From Cryptomeria japonica (taxonomy: Eukaryota; Streptophyta; Pinopsida; Cupressales; Cupressaceae): 64,000 nucleotides of DNA. The translations under genes and the position numbers were made by a program. Of the stretch, positions 45,151 to 58,831 are shown one piece after another. The notes under the pieces were generated by a model. The model did not search any database, had not been told where the DNA came from, and was given only the letters and a program-made list of their open reading frames with translations. The DNA lies in contig NC_081408.1 in NCBI RefSeq assembly GCF_030272615.1, positions 66,629,546 to 66,693,545 of the forward strand, given 5' to 3'. Numbering within the stretch: the first letter of the stretch is position 1; every line of letters begins with the position of its first letter.

Positions 45151-46620
45151 ATTTTATCGTTGAGCTGGATTAGGGCGCAGAGTATCCAGCGGTCAAGTTT
45201 ACTAGTTTTAGTCTTTAAAGGGTGCTAACCACGTTTCTTGGCTTAAACCGCTTGGGATTCTTTATTATTTAAGGTTTAATTTGGTTTAATGTTTAATTAG
45301 CTTTAGGGTTTAGGTTTGATACGGTTTGAGTTAGGATTATGGTTAACATTGAATTGATTTATTGTTAGAGTTAGAGTTCCGTTTGGTTTAAGATTCAATT
45401 TGATTTAATATTCATTTAAATTTAGGTTTTGACATCAATGTCATTTTATGGAGAGTGACTCATCTAAAACATGCACTGTTTCTATGTATTACTAACATAT
45501 AGGTATTATTATTAATCTTTAATTAAATATGATGTTAATTATTTATTTTGAATAATTTTTTAATATTTTTTTTTTAAATACAAACATGTCAAATAAGAAA
45601 AAAATTGATATATAAAAAAATTAAGAATTATAATTTTTTTAAAATTTTAATTTTATTTTAATTATTAAATTTAGTTTAATTATTATAATAATAATAATAA
45701 AAAATGACTAATTCTTTGATGGGGAACTCCCGAGTAGAATCCTTATGTCTCATGCCATTTATCATGCTACAGATTTTGCTATACTTTTATTTCACTTTAT
45801 CCTTCCTTGCTTTCCATCATAAAAATTCAACGAACGCTGTAATAACCTTTTCGGGAGTGAGTCATGGAGAACCATGCACCATTTCTATGTATTATTGGCA
45901 TTTACGTATTATTATTATATTTTTAATTAAGTATAATATTAAATATTCTATCATATAATATTATATAGAAAATATTTATTAAGTTATATTAATATTTATA
46001 ATATTATTAGATTATTAGTACATGTTATTTTTGCATTATATTATAACAGCGATATATGTTATATTATATTTATTTATCATTACATTATATTTATTATATA
46101 ATATGATAAATATTTTTTCATAAAGTAGTTTTTGTCATCTAATAAAGGGGCACTAGTCTATAGGCTGAAACCTTTTTGGCTAATAGCCAAGGACTGAGGG
46201 GTAGGCAATTTCAGCCTCATCCCTTATAATATAATATAATTTCATAAATAGTTCAAATATAATATAATATACATTTAAACATAACACTATTATAATATAC
46301 TATACATTAATATAAATATAATATTAATATAATCTTCAATCTAATATAATACATTAATCATAATAATTAGGGTTAGGGTTAGCATTTATTATTATTATAA
46401 TATTACGTTACATTTGTTATTTTGACAGTAATATATGTTATTTTTATTAATTACAATTTAATAAGCATATAATATAGTATAGCTATAATTATCATATCTA
46501 TATTCAATTAGCTTTAGGATTAGGTTCAATTTTAGTTAGGGTTACAATTAGGGTTCATTTGGTTTAATGTTAGGATCAATATTAAATATAAAATTAGAGT
46601 TGGGATAATTATTATATTAT
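45151..46620. repeat. AT-rich region with direct repeats
   Basis: ctatgtattactaacat...tattattattaat near 45481-45515 recurs near 45888-45920 with the preceding gagtgactcat/gagtgagtcat phrase, about 405 bp apart. attagctttagg-type phrases recur near 45295 and 46507, and gggttagggttag occurs once at 46369. (TA), (AAT) and T runs fill the rest. No coding region is supported. Confidence 0.55.
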
Positions 46621-48330
46621 CATATTATCTCTCTTTTTAAGTAGTGTAATAATTCTCTTTGTCTCTATGCTTTGGGGGCATTGATTCTATTTTCTATTTC
46701 GTAGCCTTTCTAAGGATCCACTTTTCCTAGAATGAGTGGTGTTTTCTTATGATAACAATGTCGTTCCTTGTGTGAGGTTGTTTGTTTACTCAAGGATTAT
46801 CTCTTATGCAAGAGGTGTGTATCCTTTAGTACAACCTCTTATTCACTTGATGATGAATGTCTATTATAAACGAACCCCTCAATTTGGGTCAACCGCATGT
46901 TATCCTTCATCAAGAATCCCATTGCCTATTAACAGGAGAAAGTTGTGAATTCTTACTCTCCTTCCTTTCTTTCAGTCAATAATATTATTTTTATTCAAAA
47001 TATCCTCTTGGAGGTAGATGTATTAAGAAAATATCTCTTCCTCCTTTTCCTCCAAAGGATTACCTTTACACTTGTTGCAAGATATCTATTTTACTACTAT
47101 CTTTTCCTTGCTTATAAGAGTCATGCCTCTTTGGATTTGGCTTGGATTTATGTACATTGTTGCCTAAAGGATATCTCCTTGGGTATATGGAGGAGTGTAT
47201 CCTTTTTTCTATCTTCCTTAGGATATCAACATAATGATATGTTGACATCTTAAGGGTGGAGCATACATCACGCCCTTCGTATACCATATTTTCAATTCAA
47301 ATTGTTGATTGCCTTGATTGGTTGTCCTATTGTATGTCTTATATGGGTTGTTGCATGCTTGAAACTAGACCTAACTCTTAGATGAGATGCTTCATTCCCA
47401 AAAATAGACGTAGTCCCTTTTTGTCTTATATGGGGTGTGCATGCTCAAAGCTAGATCCAGCACTTAGACAAGATGTTTATATTCCCAAAACTAGAAATAT
47501 TATTTTTTAATTGCATGACTTATATAGGTGGTTGCACTCTTGAAACTAGAACTAATGTCTTAGACAAGAGGTTTAACTCCTAGAACTAGATGATGACATA
47601 TGCAACAAGGTGAGTTGACTAGCATAATGTAGCTTGCTAGACCTTTCAACTCTTCCTTTTTCAAATTATTTAAGGTAGGTTTACTAACATAGCACAACTT
47701 CCTAAAATATTCAATCCTCCTTGTGTGGACGTTTTTAGATGAGTGGAAATATAATAATGCAACTTGCTAGACTATTCTGACTCTCCTTTTCTACAAGAAT
47801 CACACAACAAAACATAGCTTGTTTTCCAGTGATTACTCATGTTTTCGTGGATCACCTACATAACACAACTGGCTAGCCTATGGATTCCATGACCTCTCTT
47901 GATTTTCTTTTAATGGACCACCTAGCATAACACAAGTTGCTAGCCTATGGCATCCATGCTCTCTTCTTTCTTGTCCCCATGAGCTCAGAGCTTTGTTACT
48001 TTCTGGATCATGGTTTGTCACTCAATGCAAGCTCTTTCTATTTTGATTTGACCATTTTTGTTATTGTAATATTAGCATTTTGAGAATGAGATTAGTGCCT
48101 AAGACATTTTGACTATCGAGGTCTCATCAACTAGTTGACTTGGAGATTTCTATTTTTAGTACTAACCACTTGTGTTGTGTGTCTTTTGTCTCTATATGTC
48201 TTTGTTTGGATTTTAAGTGTATTTTTCTTGTTTTTTGTATCCTTTCATGTAATTGTGTGATTTAAGATCCTAAGATTGGGGGCTTGGTTCCTTGAAATTA
48301 GTGATGTCTTATCTCCTTGTGATCTTGCTC
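46621..48330. repeat. Unassigned DNA with two blocks of degenerate tandem repeats
   Basis: At 47325-47600 a ~100-bp unit recurs three times (cttatat-gg-gt...gcatgctTGAAACTAGAcct...cttagacaagatg). At 47620-47965 a second unit recurs (cataacacaa-ttgctagcctatg...ccatg). Open frames at 46736-46948 and 46945-47253 have no recognisable motif. It adjoins the Copia fragment at 48331 abruptly. Confidence 0.5.
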
Positions 48331-48334
48331 CTAC

Positions 48335-50442
48335 TTGCTCCACACTATGAATCAAATTTTGGTAAAGAGAGGTGAGGATGAGACTCCTTATGAATATTGG
48401 TATGGTAGATCACCTAATGTTAGTTATTTTAAGATATTTGGTAGAAAATGTTTTATTAAGAGAGATGACTATGTTAGCAAATTTAAGGCTAAAAGTGATG
48501 AAGGTATATTTCTTGGTTACTCTACCAAGGGTAAGGCCTACAAATGTTATAAAAATCGAACATAAAGAATTATTTAGAGTGTTGATGTTCAAGTGGATGA
48601 GTATCCTGAAGTCTCGAGAGAAACTAGTGTGGAGAAAAAGGATGAAGACCCTTGCATTTTGATTTTGGAACTTGAACCGGTGAAACCTGAAACTAGTAAA
48701 GAGAAGGCTTTTGTACCAATTCAACCGGAATAGATAGATTCAGAAGAACATGATGATAATGAAGAAGAAGAACCTGAAGATAATGATCATATTATTATGA
48801 GGTATGTGAGAGTCAATCACAATTCTAAGAAGATTATTGGAGACAAAGATGCTGGAGTATTAACCAGAAGAAGAATTAGAGAGAATTCTTGCATGATCTC
48901 TACTACTGAGCCAAGAACTGCTAAGGAAGCATTTGGAGATGATCATTGGATTAAAGCTATGGAGGAGGAGCTTGATCAAATTGAGAAGAACAAAACATGG
49001 ACCCTAGTACCCAGAATGGTAAATGAAAATATGATAGGTACTAAGTAGGTATTCAAGAAGAAGATGAGTGAAGATGGTGTAGTACTCTGAAACAAAGGTA
49101 GATTCATTTGCAAAGGTTATGCACAAGAAGAAGGAGAAGATTATGGTGAGACTTTTATACCAGTTTCTAGACTAGAAGGTGTTAGAACTTTACTTGAATT
49201 TGCAACATTTAAGGGATTCAAAGTATATCAGATGGATGTGAAGTCAACATTTTTGAATGGAATACTCGAGAAGAAGAAGTATACATTGAGCAACCAGATG
49301 GTTATGCTTTGAATGATGAAAAAGACATGGTATGCAGATTGCACAAGGCTTTATATGGGTTAAATCAAGCACCGAGAGCATGGTATGAAAGGCTTTATTC
49401 ACACCCGATGAAGATAGGTTTTTAGAGAACCAATAAAGATAGCAACATATATCTCAAATTTGAAGGAGATAAAATACTAGTTAGTGAAGTGTTTGTAGAT
49501 CATATGATATTTGGAGGTAACGACGACATGAGAAATGACTTTGCAAATGAAATGAAAAATGAGTTTGAAATGTCTCTAGTGGGTGAAATAAAAAATTTCA
49601 TAGGGTTGCAAATTCAGAAAATGAAGAGTGGTATTTTCATCACATAGTCTAAGAATGTGAAAGATGTATTAAAGACATTTGGTATGAGTGACTATAAATC
49701 AGTTGAGACACTAATGGTTACAGGTTGTAAATTGTCTAAGGAAGATGAATCCACATTTGCTGATGAAAAGGAGTACAGGTCAATGATTGGGAAATTGCTC
49801 TATGTTGTTCACAACAGACCAGATATACCTCATGCAGTTGGTCTAATTGCTAGATTTTACAAGAATCCTAAGAAAACACATTTGGAAACCAAGAGAATAT
49901 TCAGATATTTGAAAGGTACTATTGACTATGGATTATGGTATCCATATGTAGGTAACTTTGACTTGAAGGTGTATATAGATGTAAACAGGGAAGATAATGT
50001 TGATGATAGGAAAAGAACAACTGGTGGAGCATTCTTTCTTGGAGGAAGAATTATTTCCTGGAGTAGCAAGAAGCAGAGTTGTATATCACAGTCTACTGTT
50101 GAAGCTAAGTATGTTGCAGCTTATATGAATTGTACCCAAACTCTCTGGATGAGGCACATTCTGGAAGGTTTCAAGATGAAGATTTTAGATCCAGTAGAGA
50201 TCTTGTGTCATAATACCAATGCTATAAATATTTCCAAGAACCTTGTTTTGTACACACGAACCAAGCATATTGAATTAAACTATCATTTCTTGAGGGAAAA
50301 AGTGCAGAGTAAAGATGTGATTTTGGAGCATGTTTCTACCAAGGAGCATCTTGCAGATATCTTTACTAAATCTCTATCTAAGACTACTTTTAAGTATATT
50401 AGAAGTCAGCTAGGGGTTGTATCTCTTCATGAGGTCAATTGA
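48335..50442 (+). pseudogene. Copia pol fragment (integrase C-terminus, RT, RNase H)
   Basis: Integrase tail at 48335-48565 (IFGRKCFIKRDDYVSKFKAK). RT has MDVKSTFLNGIL near 49235, a frameshift near 49270, and FVDHMIFGG near 49495, where the second Asp of the FVDD/YVDD site is His. RNase H at 49657-50442 is a clean 261-codon frame including VEAKYVA and ending VVSLHEVN-stop. Stops are at about 48563, 48732, 49047, 49090, 49423 and 49647. Confidence 0.88.
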
Positions 50443-50780
50443 GCATCATGTAGAGTACATCAGTCCCAAAGCTACTTGCAGAATTTTACAATAGGATTGG
50501 TGTAGAGTGGACTTATTCCACAGGGGGAGAATCAAGTTGCAGGTTGTTGATGTTGAACAGTGAAGTTTGACATTGCATGTTTTACTTTCACATTGGCATT
50601 GTTGAAAAAGGGAGAGAAGAACTATTTTATTATGGGAAGAAGAATTGTATGATTGATAGAGAGAAGGTCTATAGCCAGTTACCACTTGAAGACAAGGTGA
50701 ATACATCGTAAAATGTAAACCAGGATTCCTATTCATAATTAGAGCAATCAAGGGTATTGATATTTGTATTGCCATTGATG

Positions 50781-50794
50781 CCAAAGGGGGACAT
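50781..50794 (+). promoter_or_regulatory. Polypurine tract
   Basis: CCAAAGGGGGACAT directly before the LTR start TGTTGG at 50795; same core as at 7546. Confidence 0.85.
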
Positions 50795-52200
50795 TGTTGG
50801 CATTTGCATGAATATTGCATTGATGAAATGTTATGTTGCCATTAATGTCATTTAACTGGTAATGATATTGTTATAATGTTGTTTTGTAACTGGTAGGAAG
50901 AGCTAGTGAAGGGAACTGTAACTAGTAGGTGAGTTTGTGGAGTGAACTAGTATTGCTAAGATATGGAGAGTTGAACCGGTAAACCCTACATGTTGATTTG
51001 ATAAACCCTAAGCAATTAAGTTTGGTGGATTAGCTGTATTGGTTCATGATTTGATGATGAGTGGTAATGATTATCACACGTATGCATGGTGTATGAGAAG
51101 AGTTTCAAAGTGTTTTTGGCATGTTGAGATAACAATTTTATCTAGGGAATGAGAAAGTATATTACATGTAATGCAAACCACGTGATGAGTTACTGATTTT
51201 GAGGAAGTTGTGACCAAGGAGCGGTCGAGACTATCTTCAATAATGTGCAGAGATTATTATGTAATCCAACAGCCATACTTGAACCAACTTGTTTTTAATC
51301 TCTAGGAGAGAATTAGGTTTTTGTTGTGTTACCAACCTGATGATTTATTTATAAGGTTGATGAATTGTTTTCTTGAAGTGTTGGCAAAAGTTACAGTTGT
51401 GTGTGGTTGTCAAACTAGATGATGTATCTATTGTTTCTGTAAAGGTAGATAGGAGAATGAAAAGGATCTGAACAAGCATGTGTAGTGCAATTCAAACAAA
51501 TCAGCAAATCCCTGTTGTTTTCTAACAATTATAGTAGTAAAATCCCCTAATCGGGTAAGCTCTAACAAGCTTAGTGTTATTCAAATACTCTAACAAGACA
51601 GTCCATTAGCTTGGATTTCAAATCCTCTACCGAGGTTACTCCTCACAAGGTATTGCTTCTAATAGGGCATTATAGTCAATCCCTTAACCGGGCGGTCCCT
51701 AACTGGATATGTTCTTAACAGGACTTTTGTAAAGCTTTAACAAGCTTGGCTCCTAATAGGGAGAACTTCATTCAGAATACTTGTGGGTATTCATCCCCAC
51801 TGTGGTTTTTCCCATTTGGGTTTCTACGTCAAAAATATTTTGTCAAGTGGTGATTATTTTTGTGGTGATGTTTTCTATGGTTGAATTGATTAACTGCTTA
51901 ATCCACTTTGATAAGTTATGATAACTAACAAAAATCTGAAATGAGGTCTTACTTATGTAAGTAAAGTATTTGGATGTTTGTAAGTTTCAAGTTGTTTACT
52001 GTTAATATTTTATAACAGTCAACTGGTTTAACTTGATAGTGATATTGCATTTGTAGTTTAGCGGTTTAACTTGTTAGTTTAAAGTTTTCTTTGAGAGGTT
52101 GATTCTAAGTTTGGTGAAAGTTTATATCAGGTTTTCTATCTACTAATTCACCCCCCCTCTCAATAGTTAACTGGATCCATATTCTTTCATCATACCATCA
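50795..52200 (+). repeat. 3' LTR of the truncated Copia
   Basis: TGTTGGCATTTGC start. TATA-like tataagg at 51350. Hairpin array at 51540-51770 with CCC-CTAATC-GGG and AAGCT-CTAACA-AGCTT at 51557-51572. Module ccactgtggtttttccc and tttgggtttctacg at 51798-51828. C-run at 52150-52157. The right end is one of the CA dinucleotides between 52189 and 52200. Confidence 0.82.
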
Positions 52201-55200
52201 GAAAGAACTTAACAACCAACAACAATACCGAACCTCATAACTCAATCAAATCATCATGGGGACCATTGAAACTTTTGCTGAATAAATTGGATATACTTAT
52301 CTCAAAGCCTATTAAATCACAACAACTCAACTATAAAACACTAGCCAAACCAACTCATTTAATCTGACTACAACACTAGAATACACAGAGGAATATGTTG
52401 ATATCAATGACAACACACCAGTTCAACAAACTTCTCAACAATATCCAACACTTTACTACATATTAAATTTATATATACTTATATACATGAATTGGCTAAC
52501 CAAAGATATAATCTTTCAAGGTGTGCACCCTTGGTCTCCTTGTGTTGTGCAACGCATCGCTCAGGTTTGTGACATGGCTTAACCACCTCATGTGGATTCT
52601 ATAAGTCTAGTGATTGTATTGGGTATTAACAGGTTGATTATTTGGTGCAATAGCAATCACATTTTTAATAAGTGGTATCAAATCTTTATCATAGGTTCAA
52701 ACTCCTCGCTTGTGCACTTGCAACATATAATGCTTTGTTCAACTTGGCTATAGGAACAGACATAGAATGTATTTTCCATGGTTGCAATGCAATCAACTGC
52801 TAACTAAAAAGGTAAATAATAGAAATGAATCTACTTAATAGTACAACAATGATGGAACACTCCCAGAGTGGGCCCACTTGGATGAGCTTCCAAAAAGTTA
52901 ATGAGACTTAAAAACAACAATAGCATCATTGGCATACTGAATTCATAATAACATTGATGACAAAAATAGAAAGATCTTCTTTTATTCAAATTGTAAAAAG
53001 AGAGCACACTAAGTTCTAATAGATAAGTTGCATAAGATAGTCCATCATTTTTCCTAGACAAAGCTAATCGATGGATTTATAAGAGACTCTTACAACTAAC
53101 TCATTACTCATCCAATCCACTCCTAACAAGATGGGAGGATAACTCTTATTTGAAAGAAACAGACAACGAGATGAGTCATCTCAAGAATCACTCTAACCCA
53201 TAGATCTAGGACAATGTTCTACCTAGATATCCTCAACTATACAACATATGTTAAAAGAAAGAAACCATCTCAAAAAGATGTATGAGTCTTCATTATGAAC
53301 TAGGAGTCTTCATTATGGCACTAGTTATCGGCTTTGACAAGTTCAACAAATTCCTATCCAAGCATGACTGCTACTCTGCGAAACAACAACAGATGTCCTC
53401 TTCCTCATTTATTCTCTCTTCATTAGCCACATATACCAAGGTTAACATACACAACATACGTATGCATAATTTTGCCTTAAAACAATATTTGATCCCATCA
53501 TTTATACATTATTAATATATGTTTCTCATAACATTCATAAGGATGTCTGGTTAATAACAAAATTCATAAGTCATAAACAAAAGACTTATATCTAGCATAG
53601 CCATAATGTCTAAACCATGAAATAACAGTCCTAATTAAACTTAAGAGTTCATACAAAAAGACCAAAAATAAGGCTCATCAAAGGCCACACAAAAAATCCA
53701 TACCTATCTTACCATTTTGCACCATTCTTTTCACTCTTTCAATCAAGGGAATTGTCTAACTATCCTTAGTATTGTTGACCCATCCATTTTTGTAGATTCT
53801 CAAATTCATTATCAATCTTCTCAAATTATCCAATAGTAACCCCATTCAGTGATTCATCCACATCATGGGAAGTATGAGGAGAATGGGGATAAGTGATCAG
53901 TCGTTTGTTGGATTACAGGAAGCACTAACATTCACATAAAATAATATATGCAATTGAGATTCCACATCCTTAGTATTTAAACCTTTGAAAGCCTTAAGTA
54001 TACAACTTCTTCTCATTGGAATGTTGTATTTACGACTAAGAGTAATGAAACTCATGCACAAAGGAAGGAAAATTGGATGAAAAAATTTAAAATTATGATT
54101 AAGCAATGCAATTTTTTATAAAATTGATTGATTAACCAACTTATTAAACAATGTGAATTATGATATCAACTAGATATTAGATGCATCTGAATATGGACAT
54201 AACATTTCATAGTATTTATATTTAAAAATATAAGTGAAAAATTATGCAACCCACAAGTCAATTTTAGAATAATAAATTATGGTTTTTATGAAATTAAAAA
54301 TTAAATTTATGTAATTCAATTGTAAATGTGATTTGTGGGTGCAAAAGTTAATGTTAAAGTGCATACAAATCAGATTTGATATAATAAATCATAAACAAGA
54401 ATGAAACAAGTCACATTCACCAAAATGTAATGGTTGTAGAAATTACAAGTCTACAAGTTATGTTTTGTAAACAAGGAAATGACATAACTTTCTCATGCCA
54501 AAATATTGAAATAGTGATAAATATAATATATCCAACCTCAATTCTATTAGGAAGAGGGTTAATTATTATTGAAGTCCTATTCCCCTTTTGTTTAAGTTGG
54601 ACATGAAATTGAAATTGTATAGTTGACTTTAGGGTAAGTATTTCAGAAATTGAAGTAAATTGATGAAAGCATAATGCCAAAATTATCCAATAGGACCACA
54701 AATAGCGATCAACAAAAAATAATATATTGAGAATATGTACCCAAAAGTTTAGCCTAATTTTCTAGGAATAGGTAGTAAAAGTTCACGTTGGTCCTCCAAA
54801 TTTCACTCTGTTGAATGTTTGACATATCCGTCATTGCCAACTCTATCAAAATATTTGACTATAACTCCCAAGTTGATTCCCCACACAAATAAAGAGAGAA
54901 TAAAGTATTGTGGATAGGGGTTTACGTAGGGTGAAACCCCACTTTAGGAGTTAACCTTGAAATTGAAATGATAAATGTAATGAGAAACTAGAGAAAGATG
55001 CTTTCCTTTGGAGCGAAATGTTATATTTCAAATGAAATGCTTATAATTGAAATGTATACCTTGATGAAGTTTCCTTGAATCCTGATGCAAGGATTTTAGG
55101 ATGCCTTGTAGAATGTCTGAATATAGAAAGTTGATCATGGATGCCATCTTGAATGATTGAACTTGATTTCACTTTTTCTTCAATGCTTGATGAATCTCTG

Positions 55201-55381
55201 ATTGATTTCTCACTTGAATTGAATTTTTAAGAGTGTAATTGTGATCATATAATTCATTAGAATAGGTCCCAAATGAGAGGGGTACACCTCCTTTATACTT
55301 GACTACTCAAAAATTAATTGAATTTATAGAGTAGGTTGACATGAGGCCTGATTTCCTACTCACATGAAGTGTGTTGTATAT
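52201..55381. other. AT-rich DNA, no recognised gene
   Basis: Short open frames (for example 53282-53515 plus, 52831-53061 minus) lack motifs, homologous context or splice structure. A short inverted repeat ggggtttacg-taggg-tgaaacccc lies at about 54919-54942. I can assign nothing here. Confidence 0.4.
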
Positions 55382-56608
55382 TGTTGGAGTTTTTTGATAG
55401 TATTGGCTTGTATGGTTGTCATTGATGTTAAACCTAGTTATTCAAATGCATGTTGGTTCAAATATACTTTGTCAGACCTAGTTATCTAGATTGATACTAG
55501 TCCATATATGATTTTGGTATTGGTTGTATCATCCTATATTCAGAGTGGTCCAAAATAATTTTGGGGCCCTTCGAATATATTGCTAATTGTATTGTGGTTT
55601 AGTGGATCATATTCTTTGGGTTCAGATATGTGTTGGAATATTTGTTCAGATGTTAATTTGGGTCTCACATAGTGTGTGGAGATTTGCATGGAGTATTGTG
55701 CATCAAAAAAGGTTATGTGGCTGACTAGTTGTCTTATCTAGATGTTACATTTGGTGATGCCCTTAGGAATATGTGTTAGCATGTGTGGATACTTGCATTA
55801 GTCATGGAAGGATGTATTGTGATATTTTTTGCTTCCCTCTTTTCTGTGGAGTTGACCGATCTAAGTATTTTAGGTTCAAGAGGCTTATTTTGTGTAATAT
55901 TTTTTAATCTATTTTGGTCGACCCTTAAATAGAATTTTAATATTGTATCTCATATTTAAGATGTAAAGATGGATGAATTGTGTGTAAATGAGAAGTGAAT
56001 TGTGTGAGAAGTATATGCAAATGATTTGCAAGTATATTTGAGTTTTTGGTGATGCGGGAGATGGTTTGAGAAGACCTTTGAAGCTAATATATTCCACAAG
56101 ATAGTGTGTTGGGATAGTGAATATTATCAAAGATATTTTCCATGATATTGGCTAGTTGACTTAGTTGTTCAAGGAAAATTTCATGATTAAGATAATCCTT
56201 CTCAATTTCAATTCAGCTATTTCATTTGTTGTTGACTAACAATAAGTCCTTCGACAATAGTTTGTATCTTGGCTTGAAGAAGTACTATTCATTTGTGCAA
56301 GTCCTCTTTGTATCTTGCATAAGATTGTATGCCTTAGTTCTACAAGTCCTTAATGTGTTGGTGCTCCTTGTCCGCAAGCCTAGAAAGTAAAAATTGTTAT
56401 TCATATTGTGAGATATTATCACAATGGTTTTTCCCTATTTCGGTTCATGTAAATTTCATGTTCATGTGTTCATATGTTGATGGTCAAGATGCTTATGTGG
56501 TGATGATTAATGTGCTATTGATATTTGAGTTAATTTGTCTTATTAATAACTAATTTTAAATTTGCAAACCGATTCATCCCCACTGTCAATCTTGTCGGGT
56601 GTTCAACA
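55382..56608 (+). repeat. LTR of another Copia-type element
   Basis: TGTTGGAGTTTT at 55382 to TTCAACA at 56608, immediately followed by a primer site. It contains the shared module acaatggtttttccctatttcgg near 56431 and a cattcatcccc-like end (gattcatccccactgtc near 56571). I see no clear hairpin array in this LTR. Confidence 0.8.
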
Positions 56609-56610
56609 AT

Positions 56611-56625
56611 TGGTATCAAAGTAAG
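56611..56625 (+). promoter_or_regulatory. Primer binding site, variant
   Basis: TGGTATCAAAGTAAG two bases after the LTR. It is the tRNA-Met site with AAAG for AGAG. Internal DNA (56626-56750) includes METHFMGDSEIEVV near 56672, then breaks into the next remnant. Confidence 0.75.
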
Positions 56626-56750
56626 GTTCTTTTGGCAATTGACACTCATCTAGGTTATAGGTGTTTTCATAGATGGAAACACACTTCATGGGAGATTCAG
56701 AAATCGAGGTAGTTGGAATTCACTTCACCGGCATTCAGGGAACCAGTAGG

Positions 56751-57510
56751 CATGTAACCGACAAACTTGGATCCGGTATTCTAAGGCCGACATAGGAGAT
56801 TGATTTGGCAAGCCTAGAAGCAACAACGATCACATTGTTTCATGTTTATATTTTTTTTGGGCTGACATGTGTCTTATCTTTTGAAATATGATTGTAAGCC
56901 GACATAAGGCATTTGTGTTTATTCATGTAAATGGCTGTATAAGTCAGTTCGGGTTAGGTCATTTTGTGGATATGAAAGATAAGAGATGTGATAGGTTATG
57001 TGATGTTATGCGAGCAAGATCTTAATTGATAGAATGCAAATGTAAGGATTTGTAATCGATCTTGATTATTTGTGTAGAGGTTTGGGAGGCGATCTAATTT
57101 ACTAGCAAGGGAGGTTACAGTATAACCGGTACAACTAGTGCTTTAACCAAAACTCATCCAGTTCATTGGATCTGTAGTTAGTGCGGATCCTTTTATGGTG
57201 AGCAGTGTGCCTTCCAGCATGTGTAGGCCCTTCTTGTAATATTTATTCAGTTGGCCAGTGGATAGATATTGTGGGTCACCAATCCCACCGCGGTTTTTCC
57301 TCTTTGAGGTTTTCCACATATAAATCTATGTGTTATGGTGTTGGTTCTTGTGGTTGCATTAATATTACTTGTTGTTACTTTCTTTTATGTATATCGGTTA
57401 ATAAGTGGATTTGTTAATAAGGCTAAAAGTATTATAACCAATAGAAAACTGATTTACCCCCACCCCCCCCCCCCCCCCCCGCTCTCAGTATTCTTGGATT
57501 CTAACAGGTT
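56751..57510 (+). repeat. 5'-truncated LTR remnant upstream of the gag at 57550
   Basis: Contains the shared module ccaccgcggtttttcctctttgaggttttccacat at about 57281-57315, a terminal C-run of about 18 at 57463-57480 and gctctcag. The expected primer site is not recognisable before gag. The left limit is uncertain. Confidence 0.5.
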
Positions 57511-57549
57511 CCTCTTTAGAAAGATTAACCACTTGAGGTAGATATCAAG

Positions 57550-58830
57550 ATGGCATGAGACCTTCATGTTAAAGCACTGATGTTTGATGGAACAAACTTT
57601 AATAATTCAAAAGAAATAATGTTGTCTTACTTGAAGGCATTGAATAATAGAATCTGGGAGATTATTTAGATAGATTATCAAAGCCCTCTGAATAGACCGT
57701 CAACTCTGGATGAAATTAAGCCTCACAAGAAAAATGTAAAAGATAGAATAATTATTATCAACTATCTTAGTGATGAAGTATTTGACAAGGTTAAAGGAAT
57801 GAAATAAGCTAAGAAAATTTCAAACAAGTTGTTTTATGCATATGAAGGTGATCCAAAGACTCATCAAGCAAAACCTTTGAACCTGAAGCAAAAATTTAAA
57901 GGTTTTAGAATGGCTATTGATAAAAGTGTTAAAAACTACATACATAGAGTGAATGATATAGTGGAGGATATTCAAGATGTTGGTGGAATGCCGGAAGAAA
58001 GTGATGTCATCAAATAGACCTTTTTTTATGTTGACTAAACCCTACAAACTGAAGAAGTGTGCTATTGAAGAATGCCATGATATGAGTAAGTGCACAATTG
58101 ATCAACTTATCAGAATATTGTTTGCTTATGGAATTGGAGAGATCGAAGCTATAAAATCCCATCAAAGAGAAGTTGCATTTAACATTTCAAGGATATTAGG
58201 AGATGAATCGAAAATAAGTGAGAATGTGGATGGGGCTAAACAAAACTTCTTGAAAAGATTGAATTGAGGAACTAGAAAGTTTACATAGGTAAGTTTCCCT
58301 TGAAATGCTTTAATTGTAGAAGAATTGGTCATTCTGCTTCTAAATGTATATGCAACTTGAAGATTAGAGAAATATGATGATGTTGGAAAGCAAAGTAGAT
58401 ATAGAAGACATGATTTTAAGAAAAGAACATATGATAGAGATAAAGGGAAAAATAGTTTTTTCTCTATGGCAGCACATTCATCTAAGGAAGAAGATGTTGA
58501 CAACTCAAAAGAGGAATATTTATTGTTGGCTATAGAGGACAAGTATCAAGAAATATTTGAAAGATTAGAAGAGAATAGTACACTTCATGTTGAAGTTGAA
58601 CCAAGACCATGGATCATTGATTCTAGATCCTCTGAACAAATGGCCAAAGACAAAGACAAGTTTATCACTCTGAAGAAGTATGATGGCGGATCAAAAAAAA
58701 TTGTAGGTGAAGAAGTTGCACTAATTTGTGGAATAGGAAGTATCTTGATTGATGGTAAGCATAAAACTGATGGTGTATATTACGTAGAAGGTTTGAGACA
58801 TAGTTTATTGAGTGTCAGTCAAATACAAAT
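57550..58830 (+). pseudogene. Copia gag and protease remnant
   Basis: Gag opens ALMFDGTNFNNSKEIMLSYL near 57572 (start codon context atggcatga, stop in codon 3), then stops at 57667, 57807 and 58015 with a shift. A decayed zinc knuckle (aaatgctttaattgtagaag near 58302) is followed by protease PWIIDSRSSEQM near 58607, where the active-site Gly of DSG is Arg. It ends in GLRHSLLSVSQI at about 58827, where LINE sequence begins. Confidence 0.8.
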
Positions 58831-58831
58831 G

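Larger units (their letters stand above)
48331..52200 (+). mobile_element. 5'-truncated Copia element with 3' LTR
   Basis: Begins inside integrase with a TMNQ-LVKRGEDETPYEYW segment, runs through RT and RNase H, then the upstream purine box (about 50521), PPT and a 3' LTR. The 5' LTR, gag, protease and the integrase core are missing. It is related to but distinct from the 1720-9036 element. Confidence 0.88.

Noticed and set aside
46360-46385. Telomere-like gggttagggttag
   Set aside because: Only about two units in AT-rich DNA; not an array.
52201-55381. Genes in the 3-kb stretch after the truncated Copia
   Set aside because: All frames are short, AT-driven and motif-free on both strands.
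57463-57480. Run of 18 C as a special structure
   Set aside because: It is an expanded version of the C-run near the 3' end of every LTR here (3125, 16103, 52150); length may also be a sequencing or assembly error.
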